This document shows, piece after piece, positions 33,291 through 41,787 of a DNA stretch of 64,000 nucleotides (within the stretch, counting starts at the first letter, position 1; each line of letters begins with the position of its first letter). Both the position numbers and the translations under genes were made by a program. The stretch is from Acidobacteriota bacterium. GTDB lineage: Bacteria; Pseudomonadota; Alphaproteobacteria; Caulobacterales; Hyphomonadaceae. The stretch spans positions 930,001 to 994,000 of the forward strand of contig JADJRB010000001.1 of NCBI GenBank assembly GCA_016712445.1, written 5' to 3'. The notes under the pieces were generated by a model. The model had not been told where the DNA came from and searched no databases. It saw only the letters and a program-made list of their open reading frames with translations.

Positions 33291-33590
33291 ATGCTGAAGT
33301 CTCAACTCATCGACAAGCTCGCGGCCGAATATCCGCACCTGCGTCACGAAGACGTGGAAAAGGTCGTGAACGTCATCCTCGATGAAATCGGCGGCGCGCT
33401 GTCGCGCGGCGACCGTGTTGAACTGCGCGGCTTCGGGGCGTTTTCGGTGCGCAAGCGCGATGCCCGCAAAGGGCGCAACCCCCGTACCGGCGAGCCGGTG
33501 AAGGTGCCTGCCAAGGCTGTGCCCTTCTTCAAGGCCGGCAAGGAACTGCGGGCCCGCGTCAATGGCGGCGACGACCCGGAAGCCCGCTAG
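33291..33590 (+). CDS. ihfB: Integration host factor subunit beta
   Basis: A 99-residue DNA-bending protein that pairs with IhfA. It has the HU/IHF fold with VELRGFGAFSVRKRDARKGR and NPRTGEPVKVPAKAVPFFKA, the DNA-intercalating arm. The Met at 33291 gives the standard MLKSQLIDKL start. It follows rpsA, the conserved order, and may support sigma-54 promoters read by the rpoN product. Confidence 0.95.
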   Translation: MLKSQLIDKLAAEYPHLRHEDVEKVVNVILDEIGGALSRGDRVELRGFGAFSVRKRDARKGRNPRTGEPVKVPAKAVPFFKAGKELRARVNGGDDPEAR

Positions 33591-33697
33591 CGCCCCTGCA
33601 TTGCCGCGACTTCATGCAGGCTTTGCTTGACGCTGAGTCCAAACCCCGCAATCTGGACACGGAGTTTCGTCGCTCCGGGGCGAAGAAAGGGGCAAAT

Positions 33698-34108
33698 ATG
33701 CTTAAGGAATTCAAAGAGTTCGCGATGAAGGGCAACCTCATCGACATGGCCGTGGGCTTTGTCATGGGCGGCGCCTTTGCAACTGTGGTCACTGCTTTCA
33801 TCCAGGGCGTCTTCCTGCCGGTCCTGGCGCCGATCATGGGCGGTATCGACCTGTCGTCGCTGAAGGTAACGATCGTGCCGGCCGTCGTGGACTCGGCGGG
33901 CGAGGTCGTGAAGCCGGCGGCCATCATGGAAATCGGCCTGTTCATCAGCGCCGTGATCTCGTTCCTGATCGTCGCTTTCGTCATGTTCATGCTGATCAAG
34001 GGCATGAACAACCTGAAGAAAAAGGAAGAAGCAGCCCCGCCGCCGGCCCCGCCGCGCCAGGAAGTGCTGCTTGAGGAAATCCGCAACCTGCTCGCCAAGC
34101 AGAGCTAG
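33698..34108 (+). CDS. mscL: Large-conductance mechanosensitive channel
   Basis: A 136-residue MscL. The N-terminal amphipathic helix MLKEFKEFAMKGNLIDMAVG, TM1 with GGAFATVVTAFI, a periplasmic loop, TM2 (about 76-100), and a C-terminal helix with LLEEIRNLLAKQS are all as in the family. It opens on hypo-osmotic shock. The Met at 33698 follows GAAAGGGG. A strong terminator follows at 34189. Confidence 0.95.
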   Translation: MLKEFKEFAMKGNLIDMAVGFVMGGAFATVVTAFIQGVFLPVLAPIMGGIDLSSLKVTIVPAVVDSAGEVVKPAAIMEIGLFISAVISFLIVAFVMFMLIKGMNNLKKKEEAAPPPAPPRQEVLLEEIRNLLAKQS

Positions 34109-34188
34109 AGGTGCGCCAAGGCGTTCATCGAGTGTTAGGGATTACACCTGCATTCTTGTGAACAGTAGAGTACGCGTAGAGTAGTGAG

Positions 34189-34217
34189 GGGCGGCCAAAA
34201 GGCCGCCCTTCTTTTTT
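34189..34217 (+). terminator. Rho-independent terminator after mscL
   Basis: GGGCGGCC (34189-34196) pairs with GGCCGCCC (34201-34208) around AAAA and is followed by TTCTTTTTT. Confidence 0.93.
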
Positions 34218-34249
34218 GTCCGTAAGCGCCGGGACGGTGCCTGAACCAC

Positions 34250-34642
34250 TCAGGCGCGGGTGTAGCTGACGATTTCGTATTCGATGCCGTCGAGGTCGAA
34301 GAAATAAAAGCGGCGACCCGGTTCATAGTCGCCGTGGCTGAACGGGACGAGGCCCTGCGCGATCACCTTTCGCTCGATGGCGCCCAGATCATCGACCTCG
34401 ATACCAACATGGTTGAGCGGCGCACCTTTTGCGAAGCCGGCGCGTCCTGAACTGTCAGGATGCATGGAATAGACGGCGAGATAATCCGTGTCCGAACCGA
34501 CATGGATCGTGTGCCCGCCGGAGGCAGCCCTGCCCTGCCAGCGAATATGCCAGCCGAATAGTGCCTGCAGCATCGCGGCGGTGCGCGCGGGGTCGCTGAC
34601 GGTGATATTGACGTGTTCGATCCTGACCTGCGTCATGTCCAT
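34250..34642 (-). CDS. VOC family (glyoxalase/bleomycin resistance-like) protein
   Basis: A 130-residue vicinal-oxygen-chelate protein. VEHVNITVSDP-like opening (RIEHVNITVSDP), LNHVGIEVDDL and FYFFDLDGIEYEIVSY are the paired beta-alpha-beta modules, with His and Glu metal-ligand positions. AAAGGA lies five bases upstream of the Met at 34642. It is divergent from soxR with a SoxR-type operator between them, so it is probably a SoxR target responding to redox-cycling compounds. The substrate is unknown. Confidence 0.85.
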   Translation of the reverse strand: MDMTQVRIEHVNITVSDPARTAAMLQALFGWHIRWQGRAASGGHTIHVGSDTDYLAVYSMHPDSSGRAGFAKGAPLNHVGIEVDDLGAIERKVIAQGLVPFSHGDYEPGRRFYFFDLDGIEYEIVSYTRA

Positions 34643-34686
34643 TTGTCCTTTCCGGAGCTTCAGAGGGTTGACGCCCCTCTCCTGAA

Positions 34687-34706
34687 ACCTCAACCTAGAT
34701 TGAGGT
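34687..34706. promoter_or_regulatory. SoxR operator (sox box)
   Basis: ACCTCAA (34687-34693), six bases, then TTGAGGT (34700-34706) form a perfect dyad closely matching the SoxR site CCTCAA-N6-TTGAGG. It lies between soxR and the VOC gene, where it can serve both. Confidence 0.88.
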
Positions 34707-34725
34707 CAATAGCCGATGCGAGAGA

Positions 34726-35181
34726 ATGTGCATGCGCCATGATGACGTGCTCCTGATCGGGGATGTGGCCGCACGCACGGGGCTCAGCGTTTCGGCCATC
34801 CGCTTCTACGAGGCGCGCGGGCTGATCGCGCCGATCCGCAGCCCGGGCGGCCAGAGACGTTTCAGGCGTGCGGATATCCGGCGGCTCTCATTCATCCGGA
34901 TCGCGCAGCAGCTGGGCCTCTCGATCGAGACCATCGGCGATGAACTGGCGAAGCTGCCGAGCCAGCGCACGCCGACGGCCGAAGACTGGGCACGTATCAG
35001 CCGATCGATCCGCGCCTCGCTGGACGCCCGGATCTCGGCGCTGACCCAGGTGCGTGACCGCCTGGACGGGTGCATCGGATGCGGCTGCCTGTCGCTGAAG
35101 AAATGCGCGCTCTACAATGCGGGCGACAGGATCGCCGCAACAGGCAACGGCCCGCGCTACGTGCTGGGCGAAAACCCGTAG
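34726..35181 (+). CDS. soxR: Redox-sensitive transcriptional activator SoxR
   Basis: A 151-residue MerR-family regulator. The HTH (LLIGDVAARTGLSVSAIRFY) is followed by a dimerisation helix and the [2Fe-2S] cluster site CIGCGCLSLKKC. Oxidation or nitrosylation of the cluster activates target promoters. The Met at 34726 is used; another in-frame Met is six bases downstream. No soxS is present, as expected outside enterics; the neighbour VOC gene is the likely target. Confidence 0.95.
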   Translation: MCMRHDDVLLIGDVAARTGLSVSAIRFYEARGLIAPIRSPGGQRRFRRADIRRLSFIRIAQQLGLSIETIGDELAKLPSQRTPTAEDWARISRSIRASLDARISALTQVRDRLDGCIGCGCLSLKKCALYNAGDRIAATGNGPRYVLGENP

Positions 35182-35182
35182 G

Positions 35183-35818
35183 TCAGGCGGCCGCCACGCC
35201 GAGCGCTTCGGCAAGCGCCCCGTGTGCGCCTTCGGTGAAGTGGAAGGCCTGCCAGCCGCGCGCGCGGGCGGCAAGAATGTTCTCGTGCATGTCGTCGACC
35301 AGCAGGAGCGCCGAGGGCGCAACCTGCAGTTCGTCTTCGATATGCGCGAAGTAGGCGGTGTCAGGCTTTGCGATCTTCATCCGGCCGGCCGCGAAGATGC
35401 GCTCGACATGCGCATGGAAGCCCATGTCGGTCTCGATATAGTTGGTTCGGTGGATCTCGTTGTTGGTGGCCATGACACTGCGCACACCGCGGGTCTTCAG
35501 CGCGCGGACAATCGCCAGCGTGTCGTCGTCGGGCAGGTTGTCCTGGCTGAACCAGTAATCGAGGATTTCCGTCTCGCGGCCATGGTGGCCATGCTTGCGG
35601 GTCCAGTCGGTGACGATCTCGACGAGGCAGGCCTCCCCGACCATCGCCTTCTGGAACCGGCCGCCGAACAGGTGGGCACTGAACGACGTGATCGACAGGC
35701 CGAGATCGCGCTCGAAATTCCTGGACCAGGCAAACTTGCCGTCCTGGACATTGCGGTTCAGGACGCCGTCAAAGTCCCAGGCGACGACCTCGACGGCGGC
35801 TGGGTCGTGAATGCTCAA
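35183..35818 (-). CDS. HAD-superfamily hydrolase (subclass IA)
   Basis: A 211-residue phosphatase-like protein. Motif I is AWDFDGVLNRN, motif II MATNNE, motif III contains the Lys in KIAKPD, and motif IV is LLLVDDMHENI. Substrate unknown. Its start overlaps the DUF3299 stop by four bases (ATGA), placing it as last gene of the zinc-uptake operon. It is convergent with soxR, with one base between their stop codons. Confidence 0.87.
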   Translation of the reverse strand: MSIHDPAAVEVVAWDFDGVLNRNVQDGKFAWSRNFERDLGLSITSFSAHLFGGRFQKAMVGEACLVEIVTDWTRKHGHHGRETEILDYWFSQDNLPDDDTLAIVRALKTRGVRSVMATNNEIHRTNYIETDMGFHAHVERIFAAGRMKIAKPDTAYFAHIEDELQVAPSALLLVDDMHENILAARARGWQAFHFTEGAHGALAEALGVAAA

Positions 35819-36549
35819 TACTCGTATTCCTCGACCGAGGTGAGCTTGATCGTATAGGCCGCGTCGGCCAGTTCGCTCTCCTGCGTCTGGGTATAGATCG
35901 TGCCCTCGATCCAGACGGCCTGGGCGAGGTCCTTCATCTTGATCGGCTTGTCAGCGATGACGAAGATGGTCTGGTTGGGCGGCGGCGGCGGCGAGTGGAT
36001 ACAGGCGCCGAAATACGGGACCAGCAGGAACTCCTTGATCTGCGCGTCGGCGCCATACTCGAACGGAACCGTATAACCCGGGATGCGGATCTTCTTGCCG
36101 TTGAGTTCCTTGACGGTGTTGAAGGTGCCGACCTGCACGGCCGTGTCGGCAGCCGAGCCTTCGGCAACACCGGCGCCGGAATAGAGCATCGCCATCTGCG
36201 CCTGATACATCTGGGCGAGGCGTTCCTCCTCGCCTTCCGGCATCAGGTCTTCCCAGCCGATACGCTCGATGCCCTTGGCGGCGAGTTCCGCATCCTTCTT
36301 CTTGGTGGCAGCCGCACGTTCGGCCGCCTTCGCCTCACGCGCGGCGGCGCGGTCGGCGGCGGTCTCGCCGATCTTGTCGCCGACCTGCGGACCGGCCGTG
36401 TTCTCGGCGACGGTGACCGCCGGCGCGGCGGGAGCCGCCTTGGGTGCGGGTGCCGCTTCGGCGGTTTCGGAGGTGGAGGCGGCGCCGCAGGCGGCAAGGG
36501 CGACCATCAGGGCGGCGGTAAGGGCGGAAGCGGGGAGCGTTTTCATCAT
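35815..36549 (-). CDS. DUF3299 lipoprotein (ZrgD-like)
   Basis: A 244-residue lipoprotein. The signal peptide ends ALAAC (lipobox), followed by an Ala/Pro/Glu-rich linker and a DUF3299 domain with KIRIPGYTVPFEYGADAQIKEFLLVPYFGACIHSPPPPPNQ. The Cys/His pair in GACIHS and the Pro stretch are family hallmarks. In Vibrio, DUF3299 genes are part of the ZrgABCDE zinc system, and the same neighbours occur here. It lies downstream of the FtsX-type permease. Confidence 0.85.
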   Translation of the reverse strand: MMKTLPASALTAALMVALAACGAASTSETAEAAPAPKAAPAAPAVTVAENTAGPQVGDKIGETAADRAAAREAKAAERAAATKKKDAELAAKGIERIGWEDLMPEGEEERLAQMYQAQMAMLYSGAGVAEGSAADTAVQVGTFNTVKELNGKKIRIPGYTVPFEYGADAQIKEFLLVPYFGACIHSPPPPPNQTIFVIADKPIKMKDLAQAVWIEGTIYTQTQESELADAAYTIKLTSVEEYEY

Positions 36550-36602
36550 GCGATCCTAAATAATCGGCGCGCGGCGCCGGCACCAGTGACAAATGCCATG
36601 AC

Positions 36603-37871
36603 TTACAGCCGCACGCTGAGGCCATCGGCCAGCGAGCGGCGCATGGCCGTGAGGGCGGGCACCGCGCCGATCAGCAGCGAGGCGGTGGTGACGATGCCGA
36701 GCACGATTGCGTCGACCGGCCCGGGCAGACCCGCGCCGAACGAGACGCCATACTGGGCCTGCAGCAGCGGCGCCAGAACGCCGATCAGGACGTGGATCAG
36801 GACAATCCCGAGCAAGGCGCCAAGGAAGCCGACGAGGCCGGCTTCCAGCACGAGCAGCAGGAACACGTGATGCGGTCGCGCGCCGGTTGCTCGCAAGATG
36901 GACATTTCGCGCCGACGCTCGTTCAGGCTGGTGAGGATCGAGGTCAGGATCGACACCAGGCCAACAGCAATGACGAAGGCGGACACCGCCAGCAGGGCGC
37001 GTTCGGCCACGGCCGTGACGCTCCAGAGTTCGCGCAGGGCGTCGCCGGGAATGATGGCCATCAAGGGCTCGCCCTTGTTGGTGTTGATTTCCCGTCGCGT
37101 GGTGAGAATCGAGCCCGGTTTCTTCAGGCCGACGAAGATCGCGGTGACAGTCTTGGGCGTGAGATTGAACGACCGGATCGTATCGGTGGAGATGGTGTCG
37201 GCAAGCGGGTTTTTGGCGCCCGTCTCCCAACCGACATGAATGGCGGTGATCGCCTCCAGTGAGACGTGTACCGTGCGGTCAACCGGCGTGCCGGTGGGCT
37301 TCAGGATGCCGGCAACCCGAAACGGGCGGTTGTCGTGGCCCGAGCCGAGCTCCGCGTTGCCGAGCCCATGGGAGAGCGTGAGCGGATCCCCGATGCCATA
37401 ACCCAGTTCGCGGGCAACGTCGGCGCCTATGACCGCGTCAAACAAGTCGTCAAACGGCTTGCCTTGCGCGAATTGAAGCGGCTGGCCGCCGCTATACTTG
37501 TAGCGTTCGAAGTAGGCCGGCGTCGTTCCCATCACGCGATACCCGCGATGGCTGTCACCCAAGGCAATCGGGACGGCCCAGGCGACGTCGCCGCGGGCCG
37601 CAATCTTCTCATAGGTCGGCCAGGACACTTCCGCGGTGGCATTGCCCATCCGGAAGACGGAATAGAGCAACAGGTTCACCGAACCGGTCGGGGCGCCGAC
37701 GATCAGGTGGGTGCCGGAGATGGTGTTTTCGAAACCCTCGCGCGCGCCGCTGCGGGCTTTTTCCACGCCGAGGAACAGGGCAACCGACAGGGCGACCGCA
37801 ACGATCGTGAGGATGACGGAGCCCTTGCGGTTCAGAAGGCTGGACCAGGCGAGTGACAGGAGCGCGGTCAT
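36603..37871 (-). CDS. FtsX-like ABC transporter permease (ZrgC-like)
   Basis: A 422-residue MacB/FtsX-type permease. One N-terminal helix (about 15-35, LTIVAVALSVALFLGVEKA), a large extracytoplasmic domain (about 40-280) and three C-terminal helices from about 285 (FVIAVGLVSILTSILTSLNE onward) give the FtsX topology. It overlaps the ATPase gene by four bases. Such permeases usually act mechanically on periplasmic partners rather than moving a solute through the membrane. Here the neighbours point to zinc uptake. Confidence 0.88.
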   Translation of the reverse strand: MTALLSLAWSSLLNRKGSVILTIVAVALSVALFLGVEKARSGAREGFENTISGTHLIVGAPTGSVNLLLYSVFRMGNATAEVSWPTYEKIAARGDVAWAVPIALGDSHRGYRVMGTTPAYFERYKYSGGQPLQFAQGKPFDDLFDAVIGADVARELGYGIGDPLTLSHGLGNAELGSGHDNRPFRVAGILKPTGTPVDRTVHVSLEAITAIHVGWETGAKNPLADTISTDTIRSFNLTPKTVTAIFVGLKKPGSILTTRREINTNKGEPLMAIIPGDALRELWSVTAVAERALLAVSAFVIAVGLVSILTSILTSLNERRREMSILRATGARPHHVFLLLVLEAGLVGFLGALLGIVLIHVLIGVLAPLLQAQYGVSFGAGLPGPVDAIVLGIVTTASLLIGAVPALTAMRRSLADGLSVRL

Positions 37872-38563
37872 GCAGGCGTCCCTGCCCGGTTGATCGCCGC
37901 GAGATCGACCGCACGCGAGAACAGCGGGGCGAGGCTCGCGTCATGGCTGACGAAGAGCAGGCTGGCCTGCGAGTTGGCAACCTCTTCCGAAAGCAGCGCG
38001 ATGAACCGGTCGCGGGCATCGGCGTCCAGCGCTGAGGTGGGCTCGTCGGCGATGATCAAGCCGGGCGCCCCGATCAGGGCGCGCGCGGCGGCGACGCGTT
38101 GCTGCTGACCGACCGAGAGATCAGACACGCGGCGCTTCAGCAGGGCGTCGTCGGTGAGGCCAAGTCGGGCGAGCAGGCGGCGGGCTTCGCCTTCAGGATC
38201 GCTGCCAGCCGCCTTGCGACGGGCCGCCGAGAAACGCAGCGGCAGGAGCACGTTGCCGGTGACCGAGAGGTAGGGGACGAGGTTGAACATCTGGAAGATG
38301 ACGCCGACATGATCCGCCCGCAGACGGTCCCGGCGCGCCGGTGTCAACGCGGCCATGTCTTGGCCCATCACGCGCACCTCGCCGGACTGCGGCGCAAGCA
38401 CGCCGGCGATCAGCCCGAGCAGCGTGGATTTTCCCGAGCCGGACGGCCCGCGCAGGAAGACGCGCTCGCCTGCATCCATGCGAAACGCGGGCACATCCAG
38501 CACCCGCGGCCCCTGCTTCCAGGCAAAGGTAACGTTTTCGATTTCGATGACGGGCTGGCTCAT
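37868..38563 (-). CDS. ABC transporter ATP-binding protein, LolD/MacB-type (ZrgB-like)
   Basis: A 231-residue ATPase. Walker A is GPSGSGKST, the signature LSVGQQQRVAAARAL and Walker B LIIADEPTSALD. It has the pattern of ATPases that serve FtsX-type permeases. The Met at 38563 fits the family; upstream in-frame Mets fall inside the DUF2796 gene. It begins eight bases after that gene ends and ends with a four-base overlap with the permease gene. Confidence 0.9.
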   Translation of the reverse strand: MSQPVIEIENVTFAWKQGPRVLDVPAFRMDAGERVFLRGPSGSGKSTLLGLIAGVLAPQSGEVRVMGQDMAALTPARRDRLRADHVGVIFQMFNLVPYLSVTGNVLLPLRFSAARRKAAGSDPEGEARRLLARLGLTDDALLKRRVSDLSVGQQQRVAAARALIGAPGLIIADEPTSALDADARDRFIALLSEEVANSQASLLFVSHDASLAPLFSRAVDLAAINRAGTPA

Positions 38564-38570
38564 GCGCGCC

Positions 38571-39161
38571 TTACTTGACCGCCAGCTCGGGGGCCGATGG
38601 CGTGAGTTCAGCAGCGCGCTGCTGTGTATCGGTGATGTAAATAGTGTTGACGGTCTCGAAGCTTGGGAAAGCTTCGAAGCCGGCAAACCTGATGGCCCGC
38701 ACATCATCAGGCTTCGCGCAGGTCCAAGTGAAGTGGACAATGCTGTCGGTGTGGCCGGCCTGCACATTTGTTGTGGGGTGCGGCGCCGCTGCATCGCACG
38801 TGCCGCCCTCGATCTCGACCAGGCCCGAGAGCTCAGCGGTCACGACATCCGTGTACGTTGCATCCGATTCCGCGAGGCCGAAATTGGCCATCGGCGAGAC
38901 GAGTTCGCCGAGGAGACGATTGCCTTCTCGGCTGACCGCGAGTTCAGCGAGGCCGTGCACATGCGGCCCGCCGCCCGCCGACTCCTCGTCGTGCTCCTCA
39001 TGGCCGGCCTCCGTATCTGTTTGGGCAGGCTCGGATGCGACTTCGGGTACATCGGCGACAGGCGCCGGCGTGGGAACCGGCTCGGTTTTTGATCCGCCAC
39101 ACGCTGCAAGCAGGAAGGCAGATGCCGCGAGCAGCGCGGCACGAAGGGTGACTTGGGTCAT
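38571..39161 (-). CDS. DUF2796 zinc-uptake lipoprotein (ZrgA-like)
   Basis: A 196-residue lipoprotein, first gene of the operon. The signal peptide ends LLAAC (lipobox). A His/Glu-rich stretch TEAGHEEHDEESAGGGPHVH and the DUF2796 motif HVHGLAELAVS are likely zinc-binding. The C-terminal half is the family beta-sandwich (HFTWTCAKPDDVRAIRF). GGAG lies six bases upstream of the Met at 39161. Divergent from the ZIP gene with a Zur-like site between. Confidence 0.87.
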   Translation of the reverse strand: MTQVTLRAALLAASAFLLAACGGSKTEPVPTPAPVADVPEVASEPAQTDTEAGHEEHDEESAGGGPHVHGLAELAVSREGNRLLGELVSPMANFGLAESDATYTDVVTAELSGLVEIEGGTCDAAAPHPTTNVQAGHTDSIVHFTWTCAKPDDVRAIRFAGFEAFPSFETVNTIYITDTQQRAAELTPSAPELAVK

Positions 39162-39225
39162 GCGCATCTCCGGGCGGCAAAGGCAAAACTCGGCGCACCA
39201 GAAGAATCCGCTCGCCAAGTCAATA

Positions 39226-39242
39226 TTGAAACATTATAACAA
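39226..39242. promoter_or_regulatory. Zur-box-like site between the Zrg-like operon and the ZIP gene
   Basis: On the minus strand TTGTTATAATGTTTCAA contains TGTTATAAT, one half of the alphaproteobacterial Zur consensus, with a weaker second half. Zinc-responsive repression of both directions would make sense of the neighbours. It is a motif match only. Confidence 0.55.
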
Positions 39243-39298
39243 TTCGTGCAAGAGCGTTCCGGCGCTGTCGCAGACCGCCACGTTCATACCGCAGGACA

Positions 39299-40129
39299 AT
39301 GCCAGAAATGCCCGTCGCCTTGCAGGCCTCCGTAACGTTTGGCCTGCTGGCGGCCCTCGTCACATCGCTTGGCCTCGTAGCCGTGGCGATGCGCAGCGAA
39401 TGGTCGGCGCGCCAGTCCGGCCTGTTCGCGTTATCCGCGGCCGGCATGTTGATCACCATAAGCCTGCTGCACATTGTGCCGGAAGCGATGGCCGCGAGCC
39501 GTTCGGCAGCAAGGTTCGTGCTGGGCGGATTTTTCGGCGGGCTGTTGCTCAGCTTCACGATGCGCACTTTGTTTCCGGAGCACGCGGGCATGGTCCGCGC
39601 GCAAGCCTTCACGCCCTTGCTCGCAGTGGCCGTGCACTCCTTCTTCGACGGGGTCATCTATTCGGTCTCGTTTGCCGCGAGCTTCCAGTCCGGCGTCTAT
39701 GCTTCGCTCGGCCTTATCCTGCACGAGTTCGCCGAGGGGATCATCGCCTTCGCCATCCTGTCGCGGCACGGTTTCCGGATCCGGGAAGCGCTCGTCTGGG
39801 CCTTCCTCGCGGCGGCGGCAACGACGCCGCTCGGCGCGCTGGTTTCCGGCTTGTTCGTCAACAGCCTGGGCGCGGAAACCATCACGTTGCTCTATGCGGT
39901 TTCAGCCGGACTGCTGATCTACGTTGCAACCGGGCCGATGATGGAGCCCCTGAGCGAAACGTCGCCTGTGCGGGCAATGGGCGCGCTGGGTGTTGGCGTG
40001 GTTTTCGCGCTGGCGATCTTGTCCCTGCCGATCCACGACGAAGGCGTGCTCGATAACCATGGGGATGGCCATGATCACGCGGTCGCGGCGTATCCACAAC
40101 TCGCGTCGGCAGGCAGCCAGCCGCCCTGA
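39299..40129 (+). CDS. ZIP family metal transporter
   Basis: A 276-residue ZIP transporter with about eight helices. The metal-site motifs are AVHSFFDGVIY (helix IV) and LHEFAEGIIAFAIL (helix V). The C-terminal tail is His-rich (HDEGVLDNHGDGHDHAV). Most ZIP proteins import zinc or another divalent metal. It is divergent from the Zrg-like operon and may share its zinc-responsive control. It is convergent with the Lrp gene. Confidence 0.9.
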   Translation: MPEMPVALQASVTFGLLAALVTSLGLVAVAMRSEWSARQSGLFALSAAGMLITISLLHIVPEAMAASRSAARFVLGGFFGGLLLSFTMRTLFPEHAGMVRAQAFTPLLAVAVHSFFDGVIYSVSFAASFQSGVYASLGLILHEFAEGIIAFAILSRHGFRIREALVWAFLAAAATTPLGALVSGLFVNSLGAETITLLYAVSAGLLIYVATGPMMEPLSETSPVRAMGALGVGVVFALAILSLPIHDEGVLDNHGDGHDHAVAAYPQLASAGSQPP

Positions 40130-40141
40130 AAGCCGCCGCCG

Positions 40142-40600
40142 TCAGACCGGCAGTTCGGTCGTGTTCTTGATACACTCCATCGCGAAGGTCGCACTGACAT
40201 CCGCGAGGTCGATCCGCGCGATCAGCGTGCGGTAGACGCGGTCATAATCCTTCACGCTGCCCGCCTGTATCTTGAGCAGGTAGTCGACATCGCCCGCCAT
40301 CCGGTAAAACTCGACGACTTCCGGAATTGAGCGGACTGCCCGCGCAAAACGCTCGACCCAGTCTGCGGAATGCTCACGGGTGCGGATGGAGACGAAGACG
40401 GTCTGGCCGAGCCCCACTTGCTCGGGATCGACAAGTGCCACCCTTTTCTGGATCACGCCGGACTCTTCAAGACGCTTCACCCGGCGCCAGCAAGTATTCA
40501 CAGAAATGCTGGCCCGGGCGGCAAGCGCCTCAAGCGATTCGCTGGCGTCCGCCTGCAAGGCGCGGAGAAGGACACGGTCCGTATCATCAATATTTTCCAT
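40142..40600 (-). CDS. Lrp/AsnC family transcriptional regulator
   Basis: A 152-residue regulator. The N-terminal HTH is DDTDRVLLRALQADASESLE followed by SVNTCWRRVKRLEESGVI; the C-terminal RAM domain contains VEFYRMAGDVDYLLKI. The Met at 40600 gives the normal family start; the upstream open frame is noncoding. It is divergent from a CysK-like gene, the usual arrangement of an Lrp-type local regulator and its target. Confidence 0.93.
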   Translation of the reverse strand: MENIDDTDRVLLRALQADASESLEALAARASISVNTCWRRVKRLEESGVIQKRVALVDPEQVGLGQTVFVSIRTREHSADWVERFARAVRSIPEVVEFYRMAGDVDYLLKIQAGSVKDYDRVYRTLIARIDLADVSATFAMECIKNTTELPV

Positions 40601-40713
40601 AAATTCCCATAAGACACGAAAATACTGATTACAATCTTCGAATATCGGCAAAATTCCGCAATGAAACCGCGCGTATGTGAAAGCATGCTGGAATGGTCCA
40701 GACGGAGCGTTCC

Positions 40714-41787
40714 ATGTCAGCCCTTCCAGCCAGAGCTTTCGATCCGGCGTCCGAATCCCGGTTTCCGGGCCAGTTTCCGGAGCCTGCGCGCCTGCGCAGC
40801 CTTGCGGCACTGATCGGGCGTACGCCCCTGATCTCGCTGCGCCTGCGCTTTCGCGGACGGGAGCATGTGATCCACGCCAAGGCCGAACACTACAACCTGA
40901 CGGGTTCGATCAAGGACCGGATGGCGCTGTCGATCCTGACGCGCGCCTACCGGTCGGGCGCGCTGCAACCGGGTGACACGATTGCGGAAGCGACCAGCGG
41001 AAATGCCGGCATTGCGCTGGCGGCCCTGGGCCGGGCGCTCGGTCATCCGGTGGAAATCTTCATGCCGGACTGGATGAGCGAGGAGCGCAAATGCCTGCTG
41101 CGCAGCCTTGATGCGCGCCTCAACCTCGTAAGCCGAGAAGCCGGCGGATTCCTTGGTGCGATTGCGGCGACGGAAGCGTTGGCGGCCGCCCGCAATGACG
41201 TGTTTCTGCCCTGCCAGTTCTCGAATGGCGACAATGCTCGGGCACATCTCGAGACAACCGGTCCGGAACTTTTGCGACAGCTCGCGTGCCGCGAGTTGGT
41301 CCCGGACGCCTTCGTGGCCGGCGTCGGCACGGGGGGAACGGTGATGGGCGTTGGCGCCGCCTTGCGCGCGGCTCACCCGGATGTGCGCATCCATCCGTTG
41401 GAGCCGAAGGAGTCCCCCACCCTCTCTACCGGCCACAAGGTGGGTAGCCACCGCATCCAGGGCATCTCGGATGACTTCATTCCGGCGCTGGTGAACTTCC
41501 GTGAACTGAACGATGTGATTGCCGTGTCGGACGGCGACGCGATCCGGATGGCGCAGCGGCTGGCGCGCGAACTGGGCCTGGCCGTGGGCATTTCGTCCGG
41601 CGCGAACCTGATCGGCGCAGTGATGGCCGCCGACCGGCTGGGCGCAGACGCCTGCGTGGCGACCGTGTTCTGCGACGACAACAAGAAATACCTGTCGACT
41701 GCGCTTGCCGGCGAAGAGCCGGTCAAGGACAGCGACCTCGGCCCCGAGATCGAGTTACTCGATTTTGACGCTTCTTGTTGCGCCTAG
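40714..41787 (+). CDS. Cysteine synthase/PLP-dependent beta-family enzyme
   Basis: A 357-residue fold-type II PLP enzyme of the CysK family. The PLP lysine is in NLTGSIKDRMA, the substrate loop is ATSGNAGIALA and the phosphate-binding loop is GVGTGGTVMG. GGAG lies six bases upstream of the Met at 40714. An N-terminal extension of about 30 residues and an odd C-terminus DFDASCCA with two adjacent Cys are unusual. It may be a cysteine synthase or a cysteine desulfhydrase; the divergent Lrp regulator would fit cysteine-responsive control. Confidence 0.85.
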   Translation: MSALPARAFDPASESRFPGQFPEPARLRSLAALIGRTPLISLRLRFRGREHVIHAKAEHYNLTGSIKDRMALSILTRAYRSGALQPGDTIAEATSGNAGIALAALGRALGHPVEIFMPDWMSEERKCLLRSLDARLNLVSREAGGFLGAIAATEALAAARNDVFLPCQFSNGDNARAHLETTGPELLRQLACRELVPDAFVAGVGTGGTVMGVGAALRAAHPDVRIHPLEPKESPTLSTGHKVGSHRIQGISDDFIPALVNFRELNDVIAVSDGDAIRMAQRLARELGLAVGISSGANLIGAVMAADRLGADACVATVFCDDNKKYLSTALAGEEPVKDSDLGPEIELLDFDASCCA

